This document shows, in pieces, positions 1 through 10,450 of a DNA stretch of 64,000 bases. Location: assembly GCA_031769625.1 (NCBI GenBank), contig JAUIMM010001030.1:1433001-1497000 (forward strand), read 5' to 3'. The notes under the pieces were generated by a model. That model did no database searches, had not been told where the DNA came from, and saw only the letters and a program-made list of their open reading frames with translations. Made by a program: the position numbers and the translations under genes. This DNA is from Taudactylus pleione. Lineage: Eukaryota > Chordata > Amphibia > Anura > Myobatrachidae. Every line of letters begins with the position of its first letter. Within the stretch, counting starts at the first letter, position 1.

Positions 1-450
1 TAAGCGCGGTGGTTGGTCTCCCAGAATGAGCTTCACCAGTATCATTCTTTAAAATGCTTCCACCGCCGAAATACTGCATCACGGCTAATTGATTCTCCAG
101 CGCATGCTTGCCGTAACATTTTATGAGTTTCATTTCATTTTCCAAGTTTAACAAAAAATTTAATCACACATCTGACGTTATTTCACAGACACATCTTTCT
201 TATCCACCATGATACAACATACAAAGATCATCCACTCGCTGTAACCAAAACAAAGATGACTATGGCAGTCCAACCACAGGATCAGACAAATCAATGTATG
301 AGCTTCACAATAACCAGCATAGCATTGCCACGTCTACCTATGGGACAGAAAAACAGAGGCAGTCTCATTACTCTTCAATCAACCCTAGTATATTCAGAAG
401 TTTTACTTTTTGTGAAAGTCTAGAGATATCACAGACTTTGGAGATTATAA
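1..450. other. AT-rich DNA, no feature seen
   Basis: No open reading frame resembling a known family, no terminal inverted repeat and no tandem array could be seen in this stretch. It runs up to the first palindromic repeat near position 457. Confidence 0.5.
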
Positions 451-456
451 TGCTGG

Positions 457-787
457 GTACACACTGACAGATATATTGGACGATCAATTGATTGGGCAAT
501 ATATCTGCTGCACGTCGGCCAGTGTGTACCAGCGATATATCTGTGAACGTCGTAGTTCACAGACATATCGCACTGGCTGCGCTGCACAGCCGCTGGACAG
601 ATATGTCTGCAGACCGCCTGTGCACACACAGCGGAAGCCATGGCGAGGGCGGGCGGGATATGCCCCCCACCCACCGGGACACACCCCAGACCCGCTGCAG
701 CATGCAGATGATGGTTGTTCAGTGTGATGAATGACCATCACCTGCAGATATATTTGCAGATCACTAGATCTGCAGATATATCGCTTA
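457..787. mobile_element. Palindromic MITE remnant, Harbinger-like
   Basis: The stretch begins with TGCTGGGTACACAC, close to the end TGCTGGGCATACAC of the element at 788. It consists of consecutive local hairpins: GATATATCTGTGAAC against GTTCACAGACATATC (about 533-570), and TGATGGTTGTTCA against TGAATGACCATCA (about 711-741). A partial matching end, CAGTGTGTACCAGC, lies near 518-532. The next element inserted directly at its right side, and I see no clear right terminus. Open frames here are translations of palindromes. Confidence 0.45.
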
Positions 788-1189
788 TGCTGGGCATACA
801 CGGCCAGATAAAATGCCTGTCAGACCGACAGACATTTTATCTGGCCGGCTGCCAGCCGCAGATGTCGCCGGCATACACTGTGAGATTTCTCTCACAGTGT
901 ATTCGGCAGACATCTGCGCTCCGCCCCCAGGGGAGGAGACATTTCCCTGTTCCTTCCGTAGGAAGGAACACAGGAAATGTCTGTCTGTCGGCCGCAGCTG
1001 GGCATACACTGCCCGATGCGGCCGACAGTTTACCGGGAAATATCGCATCGGACGGGCATGCTGGAAAATCCGGCATGCCCGACAGAGCAATATTTAACCC
1101 TCGGTCGCCCCACCACACGCTACAATTATCGGGGCGATCTGCCGATATCAGGCGGATCGCCCCGATAATTGTAGCGTGTATGGCCAGCA
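788..1189. mobile_element. Harbinger-like MITE, copy 1 (402 bp)
   Basis: The ends are TGCTGGGCATACAC and, on the opposite strand, TGCTGGCCATACAC. Both sides carry the 3-bp duplication TTA (785-787, 1190-1192), the kind of target made by PIF/Harbinger transposases. The interior is almost wholly paired: GACAGACATTTTATCTGGC arms, an ACTGTGAGA/TCTCACAGT hairpin, and a central hairpin with GTTCCTTCC/GGAAGGAAC. It encodes no transposase. A second copy lies inverted at 39877-40266. Family assignment rests on duplication length and sequence only. Confidence 0.8.
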
Positions 1190-1192
1190 TTA

Positions 1193-1954
1193 GATGTGTT
1201 CTAAAGGACACGTGTGTTGGACCTCTGGTATAGACATTAAAAGGACAAGTTTAAATAATAATAATAAATATAAAAGTAAAGTAAATATCTGCTCTAATTT
1301 TTACATTTACAATATTTTCTAACATAAGAGACCCATATACTCTAAAAGGTAATCAAATCTGCATAGGAAAAATTTAAAATTACTAAATGTAACGATTTAC
1401 AACATTTTCAAAAACATATTCTGTAACTAGACTAAAGACATCTTGATGTAAGACTACATGAAGTAGTGCAATTCACTCATTTTACTGTAGTAATTGCTTG
1501 GAATAAGTTAGCAATTTCTAAAATTATTTATCAAGTAAATAGGGTTCAATTTCAATTACTTTTGATGAACTAAACTTCCATATAGTCTTCATGAGATATT
1601 CCATATGCTCCTAACAAATAACTTCTTATGAAATTAATATAAATGGTGGATTCAGGTTATGGTTCAGATGCAATGTATAAAATGTATGAATGTGAGGTTT
1701 CATAAATATGGATGTGTGCCAAGTATAGTAGCTGATAAAGGAATCAAATACTATTAGGTCATTTATTTGAATAATCAGAAATGTTTAATGTATACAGCAT
1801 TCCCGTATAAGCCATTAGTGCTATGAATTGTTAGAAGTCAAGATAAAGTAATACATCCATATTATTGTCCTATTTCTTGAATAGAGTCCAACACATTGTT
1901 CTTCTTGGCAGCACTTGAACTTACGGTCACCCTGTTAGTTTCTTCTCTCAGGAC
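1193..1954. other. AT-rich DNA, no feature seen
   Basis: Simple AT-rich sequence containing an (ATA)n-like run near 1255-1275. No gene, terminal repeat or array was recognised. Confidence 0.5.
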
Positions 1955-1957
1955 AAA

Positions 1958-2478
1958 GGCCCTCATTCAGAGCCGTACGCTCTGAGCAGAGCGCACGCTC
2001 TGAATGAGGGCCGCCCTCCATAATTATGGAGCGTCCTCCTGGACGCTCGTATAGCTGTGGGTCACCACCCACAGCCTATACGAGCGTGCAGTTTGATGGC
2101 CGCGATGGTCTTGACCATCGCCACTGCGAGCCGGAGCCTGCGGTTGAGTTTTTGAACCGCAAGGCCCGGAGTGATTTTGGCTCTATCAGAGCCAAAATCA
2201 CTCCCACTGACATCACTAGTGATATCAGTGGGCCGGCTTCTGACGGTAGGCGTTCCCTTGGGAACGCCCCCGGCACGCCCACCAAAGGGGGCATGCTGTC
2301 AATCAACATCGACAGCACGCCACTTTTGATCAGACACAACGAGCGAAGGAAAGTCCTTCGCTCGTCGCGTCTGGCGCATGCACACGACGGAGCTCCCGCC
2401 GTCGTGCGCATGCGCAGTGCACAACATCGACCCACTTGCGAGCGGACAGCCGCTTGCGAGTGGGTCTGAATCAGGTCC
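1958..2478. mobile_element. Multi-hairpin MITE, GGCCCTCATTCAGAG family
   Basis: The left end is GGCCCTCATTCAGAGC and the right end TCTGAATCAGGTCC. Both sides show the 3-bp duplication AAA (1955-1957, 2479-2481). Nearly every base lies in one of a row of consecutive hairpins. Examples are CCCTCATTCAGAGC/GCTCTGAATGAGGG, CTGTGGGT/ACCCACAG, GTGATTTTGGCTCT/AGAGCCAAAATCAC, GGCGTTCCC/GGGAACGCC, CGAGCGAAGGA/TCCTTCGCTCG, and ACCCACTTGCGAG/CTTGCGAGTGGGT. Apparent reading frames on both strands are by-products of this palindromy. Related copies lie at 7503, 27193, 33283, 51744, 58250 and 58694. Confidence 0.8.
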
Positions 2479-3006
2479 AAAGGTAACAACATTCAACAGT
2501 AACAAATGAGAAGGCAGCCATAGGATGGCATATAGTGCTAAAAGCGCTTTATAATAATATATATCTATATACATACATACACACACTGTATATACTAGGG
2601 GTGTGCACCGGCCACTTTTCGTGTTTTGGGTTTTGGTTTTGGATCTGGATCTTTCTTCGTGTTTTGGATCTGGATTGGTTTTGCCAAAACCACCCTTCCG
2701 TGTTTTGGGTTCTGGGTTTTGTGTTTTGGATCTGTATTTTTTTTTTTAAAAAAGCATAAAAACAGCTAAAATCACAGAATTTGTAGGTTTTTCTGCTACT
2801 ATGCTATTATTAACCTCAATAACCTTAATTTCCACTCATTTCCAGTCTATTCTGAACACCTCACACCTCACAATAGTGTTTTTATGTCCAAAAGGTTGCA
2901 CCAAGGTAGCTGGATGACTATGCTAAGCGACACGAGTGGGCGGCACAAACACGTGACCCATCTAGGAGTGACACTGCAGTGGCAGACAGGATGGCAGTTA
3001 GAAAAA

Positions 3007-6000
3007 CTAGGCCCCAAACTGTACATAATGCAAAGAAAAAAAAGAGGTGCAAGATGGAATTGTCCTTGGGCCCACCGAATCCACCGATTCCTCACCCTCT
3101 TCAGTGAGTACATCCTCATCCTCACAAAGTATTAACTCGTCCCCACTTGAATCCACCACCACAGGTCCCTCTGTACCTTCTGGAGGCTGGTCTCCCTGGA
3201 AGAGCTGATAATTCATTTTGATGAACATCATCTTCTCCACATTCTGTGGAAGCAACCTCCTACGCCATTCGCTGACAAGGTTCCCGGCTGCACTAAACAC
3301 TCTTTCGGAGTACACACTGGAGGGGGGCAACTCAGGTAAAATAGAGCCAGTTTGTACAGGGGCCTCCAAATTGCCTCTTTTTCCTGCCAGTACAGGTATG
3401 GACTGTCTGACATGCCTACTTGGATGCTGTCACCGATGAAATCCTCCACCATTCTGTCAATGGTGACAGTATCATATGCAGTGACAGTAGACATGTCAGA
3501 AATTGTTGCCAGGTCCTTCAGTCCAGACCAGATGTCCAAACTTGGTCCTGCCTGCCCTGCATCACCGCCAGCGGGTTGCTTAGGATACCTAAGTTTTTTC
3601 CTGGCAGCCCCAGTTGCGGGATAAAATGAAGAAGGAGCCGTTGACGTGTCACGTTCCGCTTCAGCTGACAGTGTGTTCACCAGCAGGTCTTTGCACCTCT
3701 GCAGGCTTGTGTCATCCAGAGAGAGAGACACCACATAGGCTTTAAACCTAGGATCGAGCACGGTGGCCAAAATGTAGTGGTCTGATTTCAACAGATTGAC
3801 CACCCTGGAATCCTGGCAAAGTGAATGAAGGGCTTCATCCACAAGTCCCACATGCCGAGCGGAATCGCTCCGTCTTAGCTCCTCCTTCACTTTCTCCAGC
3901 TGCTTCTGCAAAAGCCTGATGAGGGGAATAACCTGACTCAAGCTGGCAGTGTCTGAACTGACTTCACGTGTGGCAAGTTCGAAGGGCTGGAGAACCTTGC
4001 ACAACACGGAAATCATTCTCCACTGCGCTTGAGTCAGGTGCATACCCCCTCCTTTGCCTATGTCATAGGTGGATGTATAGGCTTGTATGGCCTTTTGCTG
4101 CTCCTCCATCCTCTGAAGCATATAGAGGGTTGAGTTCCACCGCGTCACAACCTCTTGCTTCAGGTGATGGCGGGGCAGGTTCAAGAGTGTTTGCTGGCGC
4201 TCCAGTCTTCGGCACGCAGTCGCTGAATGGCGAAAGTGGCCAGAAATTTTTCGGGCCACCCAAAGCGTCTCCTGCACGCCCCTGTCGCTTTTCAGAAAAT
4301 TCTGCACCACCAAGTTTATTGTGTGAGCAAAACATGGGACGTGCTGGAATTTGCCCAGATGTAATGCCCGCACAATATTGGTGGCGTTGTCAGATATCAC
4401 AAATCCCCAGGAGAATCTAAGTGGGGTAAGCCACTGGGCGATGATTTCCCTCAGTTTCTCTAAGAGGTTGTCGGCGGTGTGCCTCTTACTGAAACCGGTG
4501 ATACACAGCGTAGCCTGCCTTGTAACGAGCTGGCGTTTCTGAGATGCTGCTACTGGTGACGCTGCTGCTGTTGCTGCGTAAGGTGATACATCTACCCAGT
4601 GGGCTGTCACAGTCATATAGTCCTTAGTCTGCCCTGTTCCACTTGTCCACATGTCCGTGGTTAAGTGGACATTGTGTACAACGGCATTTTTCAGGACACT
4701 GAGGACACTTTTTCTGACGTTTCTGTACAGTCTCGGTATCGCCTGCCTAGTGAAGTGGAATCTAGACGGGATTTGGAACCGGGGACACACTACCTCCATC
4801 AATTGTCTAAATCCCACTGCACTAATGGCGGATACCGGACGCACGTCTAACACCAACATAGCAGTCAAGGCCTCAGTTATACGTTTTGCTTCAGGATGAC
4901 TGCTGTCGTACTTCATCCTCCTCGCTAAGGACTGTTGGAGGGTCAATTGTTTAGTAAAAGTAGTGGTGTTCCTACTTCCTCTCTGGGATGATGAACGACT
5001 CCCAGCAGCAGCAACAGCAGCAGCGGCAGCAGTAGGCGTAGGAATCCCGGATAGGAGAGTCAGTCATGCCAGTGACATGGCCTGCAGGACTACTTCCGAT
5101 CCTGACTAAGGAGGAAATTGACGAGGAGGGAGTTGACGGTGTGGTTTGCAGGCGCTTGGATACAACAGGACAACGGGATTTAGGTGTCCCTGGACTGCTT
5201 ACGGTCTTAGCCAAAGTTTCTGAACTTGACAGTAACTTTTTATGAACGCGCTGCAGGTGCCGTATAAGGGAGGATGTTCCTAGGTGGTTGACGTCCCTAC
5301 CCCTACTTATTTCACCTTTACATATGGTACATATGGCAAGACAGTTGTTGTCCGGATTTGGATAGAAATATTGCCAGACCAAAGAGGTGGAATGTTTGGT
5401 CTTCTGCCCAGGCATGACCGTGATGGGCTTTTTCATCCCACGGACAACAACTGTCTCCCCCGGAGCCTGATTTAAACAAACCACATCACCATCAGAATCC
5501 TCCTCGCCAACTTCCTCCTCAGCGCCAGCTACACCAGTATCCTCATCCTGTTGTACCTCAACAGTGACATCTTCAATTTGCATATCAGCAAGTGGACTGT
5601 GGGTGCTCCTTTCAGCACTTGCAGGGGGCATGCAAATGGTGGAAAGAGCCACCTCTTCCCGTCCAGTGCTGGGAAGGTCAGGCATCGCAACCACCACCAC
5701 ACTTGGACTCTCCTTGGGGATTTGTGATATCTTCTTAGAAAGCACAGTTCTTCGCTGTGCTTTTGCCAGCTTAACTCTTTTGATTTTTTTAGTGGGAGGA
5801 GGGCTTCCATCGTCAAGTGAAGCTGAACCACTAGTCATGAACATACTAGGGATCGACCTTAGCCATTCCTTGCCACTCCGTGTCGTAAATGGCATATTGG
5901 CAAGTTTACGTTTCTCTTCAGCTGATTTAAATGTCTTTTTCAAGGTCATTTTCCTGAACTTTGCCATTTGGGATTGTATGTGCCCTCTACTATGACATTG

Positions 6001-6138
6001 GGCATCGGCCTTGGCAGACGACGTTGATGGCATGTTATCGTCTATGTCATGACTAGTGGCAGCAGCTTCAGCACTAGGAGGAAGTGGTTCTTGATCTTTC
6101 TCTATTTTATTTTTATCGGAGAAAGTTTGGTCCTCCAT
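3007..6138 (-). pseudogene. hAT transposase, BED-type, two frameshifts
   Basis: This encodes the DNA-binding and strand-transfer enzyme of the surrounding hAT element. The N-terminal part (4972-6138, 388 aa) is acidic and low-complexity. It then has a BED zinc finger with C-x2-C (CTIC) and H-x4-H (HLQRVH). The catalytic part (3228-4946, with the same frame open to about 5040) has the motif LTTDMWTS near residue 98, a second acidic residue in SDNATN, the C-x2-H-type motif FAHTINL, and the TRWNSTLYML motif. The C-terminal dimerisation region (ERVFSAAGN, RRRLLPQNVEK) sits in a third frame at 3007-3369. Frame changes occur near 5040, beside a CTG/CAG-rich run, and near 3330-3370. Spliced expression is conceivable for the first junction, but no clear intron is seen. 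Confidence 0.88.
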
Positions 6139-6180
6139 TTATGTTATATCAATTTGATATATACGTGCGGCTAAACACAG

Positions 6181-6660
6181 AAAATATATTTTTTTTTGGT
6201 TTGGACTGGAGTGGACTTTCGGGGGTTACAGCACCCTTAACGGTCAAGCCAGCCGGCCCTTTACTTATGACACAGGCGCACGCTTGGCACTACTTTGTTG
6301 ATGCACATGCGGCTACTGCGCACACAATTCACAAACACAGAAAATAATTTTTTTTTTGGTTTGGACTGGAGTGTACTTTGGGGGTTACAGCACCCTTTAA
6401 TGGTCAAGCCAGCCGGCCCTTTACTTATGACACAGGCGCACGCTTGGCACTACTTTGTTGATGCACGTGCGGCTACTGCGCACACAATTCACAAACACAG
6501 AAAATAATTTTTTTTTTGGTTTGGACTGGAGTGTACTTTGGGGGTTACAGCACCCTTTAATGGTCAAGCCAGCCGGCCCTTTACTTATGACACAGGCGCA
6601 CGCTTGGCACTACTTTGTTGATGCACGTGCGGCTACTGCGCACACAATTCACAAACACAG
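6181..6660. repeat. Three tandem copies of a 160-bp unit in the hAT
   Basis: Three head-to-tail copies (6181-6340, 6341-6500, 6501-6660) each start AAAATA followed by a T run and GGTTTGGACTGGAGTG, and each end in CACAATTCACAAACACAG. Copies 2 and 3 are almost identical, while copy 1 has a few changes. They lie between the transposase start and the right terminus, so they may be promoter or subterminal repeats. Open frames across them are repeat translations. Confidence 0.9.
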
Positions 6661-6734
6661 AAAATATATTATTTTTTTAGCACTTGGGGGGAGCACCCCT
6701 GATGGACAGAGCACACCCTGGACAACACTACAGC

Positions 6735-6935
6735 ACCCCTTTAGGACTGGGACACTGCACAGGACTTTGGAGTGGACACAGCCCCTATGGAGAACTGACT
6801 GCACAACACAGTCCAGCCAGCCCCTATGGACTTTGAAGTAGTGGACACAGCCCCTATTAACAACAGCAGCACAGCACAACACAGCCAGCCCCTATGGACT
6901 TTGAAGTAGTGGACAACAGCAGCACTACACTACAC
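6735..6935. repeat. Short imperfect direct repeats near the hAT right end
   Basis: The phrase CAGCCCCTATGGACTTTGAAG followed by TAGTGGACA appears twice (about 6818-6850 and 6887-6914), with further CAGCCCCTAT fragments at 6779 and 6849. These are subterminal repeats within the hAT element, between the 160-bp array and the terminus. Confidence 0.6.
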
Positions 6936-7313
6936 AGCCCTAACTCCCACCCTCCCTCTTCACTGTCCACAGCCGAGTGAGAAAATGGCGCCGACGCGGG
7001 TACCTTATATAGGATCCAAAACCCGCGAGACTCGGAAGGCGGGATGATGACGTTTTGCCTCGATTTCAGATCCGAGTCAGGCGGGAAAAGTCGAGCCTGA
7101 CTCGGATCGGACTCGGATCGGGGGGGCTCGGATTTCAGAAATCCGAACCCGCTCACCCCTAGTATATACAAACACACTTTAGCAAGGATAAATTAAAAAA
7201 AATTAACAAATGAATACATACAGACATTGAAGCATTGCGAATGACTAATGTCAATACACAAGTAAAAACACACTTTTCTTTTTTAACTTGCAGAAGTTTA
7301 GCCATGGGATATA

Positions 7314-7502
7314 CGTGTTGTTTTCAAACTCGGCCCTCAGGACCCCACACAGGTCACATTTTCCAGGTCACCCAGCAGGTGCACAGATGTAGTCATTACT
7401 CACTGACACATATTAAAAGATCCACAGGTAGAGCTAAGTATTTCACTTGTGATTCTGTGATTAGACATGTAAAACCAACACTATTTGGTGTCCTGAGGAC
7501 AA
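7314..7502. mobile_element. hAT MITE fragment, 'CAAACTCGG' type
   Basis: The left part reads TTTTCAAACTCGGCCCTCAGGACCCC, quoted here by its key words only (TCAAACTCGG, CTCAGGACCCC). The right part is GGTGTCCTGAGGAC, forming an inverted repeat. The normal right end, as preserved at 63715-63818, is missing because the GGGCCTGATTCAGAGC element begins directly after it at about 7503. Confidence 0.65.
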
Positions 7503-7590
7503 AGGGCCTGATTCAGAGCCGGACGCTCTGACCAGAGCGCTCGCTCTGAATCAGGGCCCTCCTACCAAAAAATGGAGCGGCCTCCTGGTT
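7503..7590. mobile_element. Truncated multi-hairpin MITE (left end only)
   Basis: The opening 55 bp form the hairpin GGGCCTGATTCAGAGC/GCTCTGAATCAGGGCCC, matching the left end at 1958. The next bases (ATGGAGCGGCCTCCTGG) match 2024-2042 (ATGGAGCGTCCTCCTGG), and then similarity stops. The remainder is missing. Confidence 0.7.
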
Positions 7591-7594
7591 TATT

Positions 7595-7699
7595 ATTACA
7601 AAAGGGCTTATTCCCCTGAAACGTTGACCACACAGACTGCCTCTGGGTTAGTTTCTTTGTTGCTGAGACTCCGAGTGCCACTCGCCACACACCTGCTAG

Positions 7700-7700
<1 letters not shown>
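7595..7700 (+). mobile_element. Penelope-type terminal fragment
   Basis: This short piece contains CCCCTGAAACGTTGACC followed at some distance by TTTCTTTGTTGCTGAGACTCC and a (TA)n tract. The same layout (GAAACGTTG, then TTTCTTT, then (TA)n) occurs at the 3' end of the Penelope-like element near 10774-10840. It therefore looks like a detached terminal repeat of that family. The assignment is an inference from two matching landmarks. Confidence 0.4.

Positions 7701-7759
<59 letters not shown>
7701..7759. repeat. (TA)n microsatellite
   Basis: Uninterrupted TA dinucleotides. The adjacent hAT MITE at 7760 inserted in or beside this tract. Reading frames rich in Ile-Tyr here are not genes. Confidence 0.95.
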
Positions 7760-7762
<3 letters not shown>

Positions 7763-7930
7763 GGATGTGCAGGCTCGGTTTTACTCGGATTTACTCGGTT
7801 CTTATCGCCACTTTACCGCAAATTCGGATTTATTATATTGGCTATCCAAAACACATGATAGGCGATAGCCAATAAAATGCCGTTTAAAGATCCGAGTAAA
7901 TCCGAGTAAAACCGAACCCGCTCACCCCTA
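7760..7930. mobile_element. hAT MITE related to the 2596-7161 element (171 bp)
   Basis: The ends are TAGGGATGTGC and TAGGGGTGAGC (opposite strand), the latter identical to the right end of the 4.57-kb hAT. The flanks are AT-dinucleotide runs, so an 8-bp duplication is compatible but uninformative. Internally it has inverted arms CCGAGTAAATCCGAG-like and the pair ATTGGCTATC/GATAGCCAAT. It is non-coding and plausibly mobilised by the relative's transposase. Confidence 0.8.
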
Positions 7931-8155
7931 ATATATATATATATTAGAACCCCCCCACTCCTCAGAAAATCCTTTGTTTGCCCCTGCTCTTGTTTATTAT
8001 TTTTTTCTACTTTGCGGTCGGAGCGCGTGACTTCATGATGCCACGCCGCTGGAAGGGAGAGGTCAGAGGAGCCGCGACAGCCAGACCTGAATGAGAAGAA
8101 GCCAGAAGAAAGGAGCATTCTTCAAGGTGATAAGGTAAGTCATGATTAATGAGAC
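7931..8155. other. Unassigned sequence
   Basis: After a short (TA)n tract the stretch has no recognised gene. It contains a GGTAAGT string (near 8133), but no exon could be supported around it. Confidence 0.4.
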
Positions 8156-8158
8156 TTA

Positions 8159-8516
8159 TAGTGCATACACACGGGACGATTCGCTCCATGAATGAAATCG
8201 TCCCGTGTGTCCCTGGCAGATGTGTGCTCAGTGTCATTAACGACACTGAGCACAAACACTGAACGAAATCAAGAACGATTTAGTTCAGTGCCGGGCTCCC
8301 TCCCTCATCCCCGAACATGTTCAACCTTACAATATTGTCAGGTTGGACGGGAGGTTCGGCCGATGAATGTTAACTACCAACTACAAATGGGAGCGCGCAT
8401 TGGTAGTTATCGTTCATCGTTTTGGGGCAAAAACGGAACGATTTTTTTGACGACTGAATGATAACGATATCGTTATCGTTCAGTCGTCCAAAAAATCACT
8501 GCGTGTGTATGCACCT
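8159..8516. mobile_element. Multi-hairpin MITE with TTA duplications (358 bp)
   Basis: The ends are TAGTGCATACACAC and, on the other strand, AGGTGCATACACAC. The flanking triplet TTA is present at 8156-8158 and 8517-8519. The interior is a chain of hairpins: GGACGATT/AATCGTCC, GTGCTCAGTGTC/GACACTGAGCAC, CACTGAACGAAATC/GATTTAGTTCAGTG, and AACGATATCGTT near 8463. No coding capacity. The TTA target suggests a Harbinger-type source. Confidence 0.75.
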
Positions 8517-8596
8517 TTAGTGGTAGTGGGGGGATGGGGGCCCAGGGGCCCTGCCTATTTTGTCAGTGTCGGGCCCCACAATTGCTGATGGCAGCC

Positions 8597-8600
<4 letters not shown>

Positions 8601-8684
<84 letters not shown>

Positions 8685-8700
8685 TCACACACTTATGTAT
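8601..8700. repeat. (TA)n/(CA)n compound microsatellite
   Basis: Two blocks of (TA)n, each followed by (CA)n. A similar compound repeat lies downstream of the Penelope relic at 10837-10940. Confidence 0.95.
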
Positions 8701-8908
8701 GTGTGTCCATAGCTACCCCTCATATATTTTGGTATTCAAGGTGAGCAGTTACACTTTTTCACTCATGGACCCTTATGAAAAGACCACAGAGGTCTTCCAA
8801 CGGCGGACTATAAATTGTATACTTTGATGTATCTAATATAACAACTTTTTTCACGAAAACCGTGGAGTGTCGCCTCTTCTTTGTTTAGGCGAGGATATTT
8901 GAGTATGT

Positions 8909-10450
8909 GTGGGGTCACTTTTCCAACCTTGTTCGGTTTATATTGATTGCCTACTGCAGCTGTGTATTGTCAATAAGGCTGGGTATATTTTGGATACTAC
9001 ATCATTCCTCAATAAATTGCAATCTGTAGGTTCCATCCCAGTGGGGAGTTATTTATGCAGTTTGGATATATCCCCAATGTTATCCCCAATGAAGCAGGGT
9101 TCAGATCAGTGTACAGGCTTATTCATGATAATGAATTATACACAGGACCTGATAAGGGGTTAATTGTTGACCTTCTCCGGATGTTTTGACCAAAAATTAT
9201 TTTCTGTACGATGGACAGTTTTTTCTACAGCTTGTGGTGTGTGCGATGGGGTCCAGTGTGGCCCCATCGTATGCCAACGCATATATGTTCGAGGCTGAAC
9301 AAGATTTTTTTTTTTCTTTAGTTGTCATGTATCTAGTAAGATTGTCTTCTATTCTAGATACATAGACAATTTGTTCACTGTGTGGACAGGTACCAGGGAG
9401 GAATTTAGTGAATTTATTGAGATGTATAATGCTTCTATGAGCTCTATTAAATTCACATATCAGATGTGAATGTGGTTAATTTCTTAGATGTGCAGGTTAC
9501 CCTTAGGGACGGTGTCATCAGTACTTGTTTATTGAGCAAACCCACAGATCGTAACACTCTTCTACATTGTGGGAGTTTTCATCCTAGACCACTTAAATTG
9601 GGTCTGCCCTTTTCCCAGTTCGTGAGGGCATGTCGCATCTGTACAGAGCCCGTTATGGCTGCTAAACAGATTGATTTGATGGTGTCGAAAGTTTTGGAAA
9701 GGGGTTATGATTTTAGTGCATTGCATGAAGCTAAAAGAAGAGCTTTAGCTATTACACGGGATCAATTGTTAGTGCCCCGGAATAAATCTGATACTCATAA
9801 AAAGCTCCATTGGGTTAATTACTATAACGTTATAAGTAATTCTATCTCTAAAATGGCCAAACGATTATGGCCGATGGTGAAAAGCGACACCACTTTAAAT
9901 CTATAGGATACGGACATTATGCCATGTTACCGACGTGGTCGTAACATTCATGAGTGGTTGATGAAAACTGACGTGTCAGGTATGGGTGAGCGTAATGTTG
10001 GTAATTTTTTCAGCCTAAATGGAGCTGCTATAAATTCTTTAATTGCCTTACCTGCCGGTATTTGGTAGTGGGTGACAGCGTTTCCCACTATGGGCGTGGC
10101 TAAAACTATTACATGAGACATAGACTTAGCTGTACAACACGCTTCATAGTGTATCTAATTACTTGCCCTTGTGTGCTTTGTTAAGTAGGCAAAATGGACC
10201 GCCCTTTGTGAGAAAGAATGGCCGTCCATCGGTCATCTATACGGCAGGCGATCACTTCAGGATGTAGTGATCAGGGTGTGTCAAGGCATTTTGCCCTGTA
10301 GCCACAATTTGGCATCCCTTAGGTATATGGTTATTGATCACATCCCAGGGTGGGGGAGTTTGGGGTGACAGGTCATTGAAGCTGCTCAGGTGTGAATCCA
10401 GGTGGATTCTTCAATTGAGCACGATGGCTCCGATCATTATCATCCATGCT
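8909..10450 (+). pseudogene. Penelope-like reverse transcriptase/GIY-YIG polyprotein
   Basis: Such polyproteins copy RNA into DNA at a nick made by their endonuclease. Recognisable parts, spread over several frames, run in order. GSIPVGSYLCSLDIS carries the first catalytic Asp (8909-9163). AMGSSVAPSYANAYM lies near 9247-9290. YIDNLFTVW at 9359-9370 replaces the usual YIDD. FLDVQVTLRDG, then KPTDRNTLLHCGSFHPRPLK, lie in an intact 146-aa stretch (9466-9906). RGRNIHEWLM lies near 9930-9960. The tail near 10310-10440 reads SLRYMVIDHIPG then WILQLSTMAP, resembling the C-terminal half of the GIY-YIG domain of this family. Stops and frame changes separate the blocks. The polyprotein N-terminus and the YxG/YIG core are not visible. 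Confidence 0.8.

Larger units (their letters stand above)
2596..7161 (-). mobile_element. hAT DNA transposon, near full length
   Basis: The 4.57-kb element ends in TAGGGGTGTGC and, on the other strand, TAGGGGTGAGC. It is bounded by an exact 8-bp target duplication GTATATAC (2588-2595, 7162-7169), the hAT hallmark. It carries a minus-strand transposase between about 3007 and 6138 and a threefold 160-bp repeat upstream of it. Subterminal sequence is rich in GGATCTGGATC- and GGACTCGGATC-type motifs, possible transposase binding sites by analogy with other hATs. Because of frameshifts the copy is probably not autonomous, but exact duplications and intact ends suggest a fairly recent insertion. 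Confidence 0.92.

Noticed and set aside
715..1233. 172-codon plus-strand frame and its minus-strand partners
   Set aside because: The frame crosses a palindromic MITE, and the same peptide appears at 39824-40315 only because the MITE is repeated there.
2026..2492. 147- and 138-codon frames on opposite strands
   Set aside because: They lie within the multi-hairpin MITE. High GC and palindromy keep both strands open, and no family resemblance is seen.
8133..8140. GGTAAGT as a splice donor
   Set aside because: No open exon, branch site or acceptor could be linked to it, and it lies next to MITE boundaries.
8534..8827. Ile-Tyr-rich frame
   Set aside because: It is a product of (TA)n and (CA)n microsatellites, as are those at 7624 and 10772-11002.
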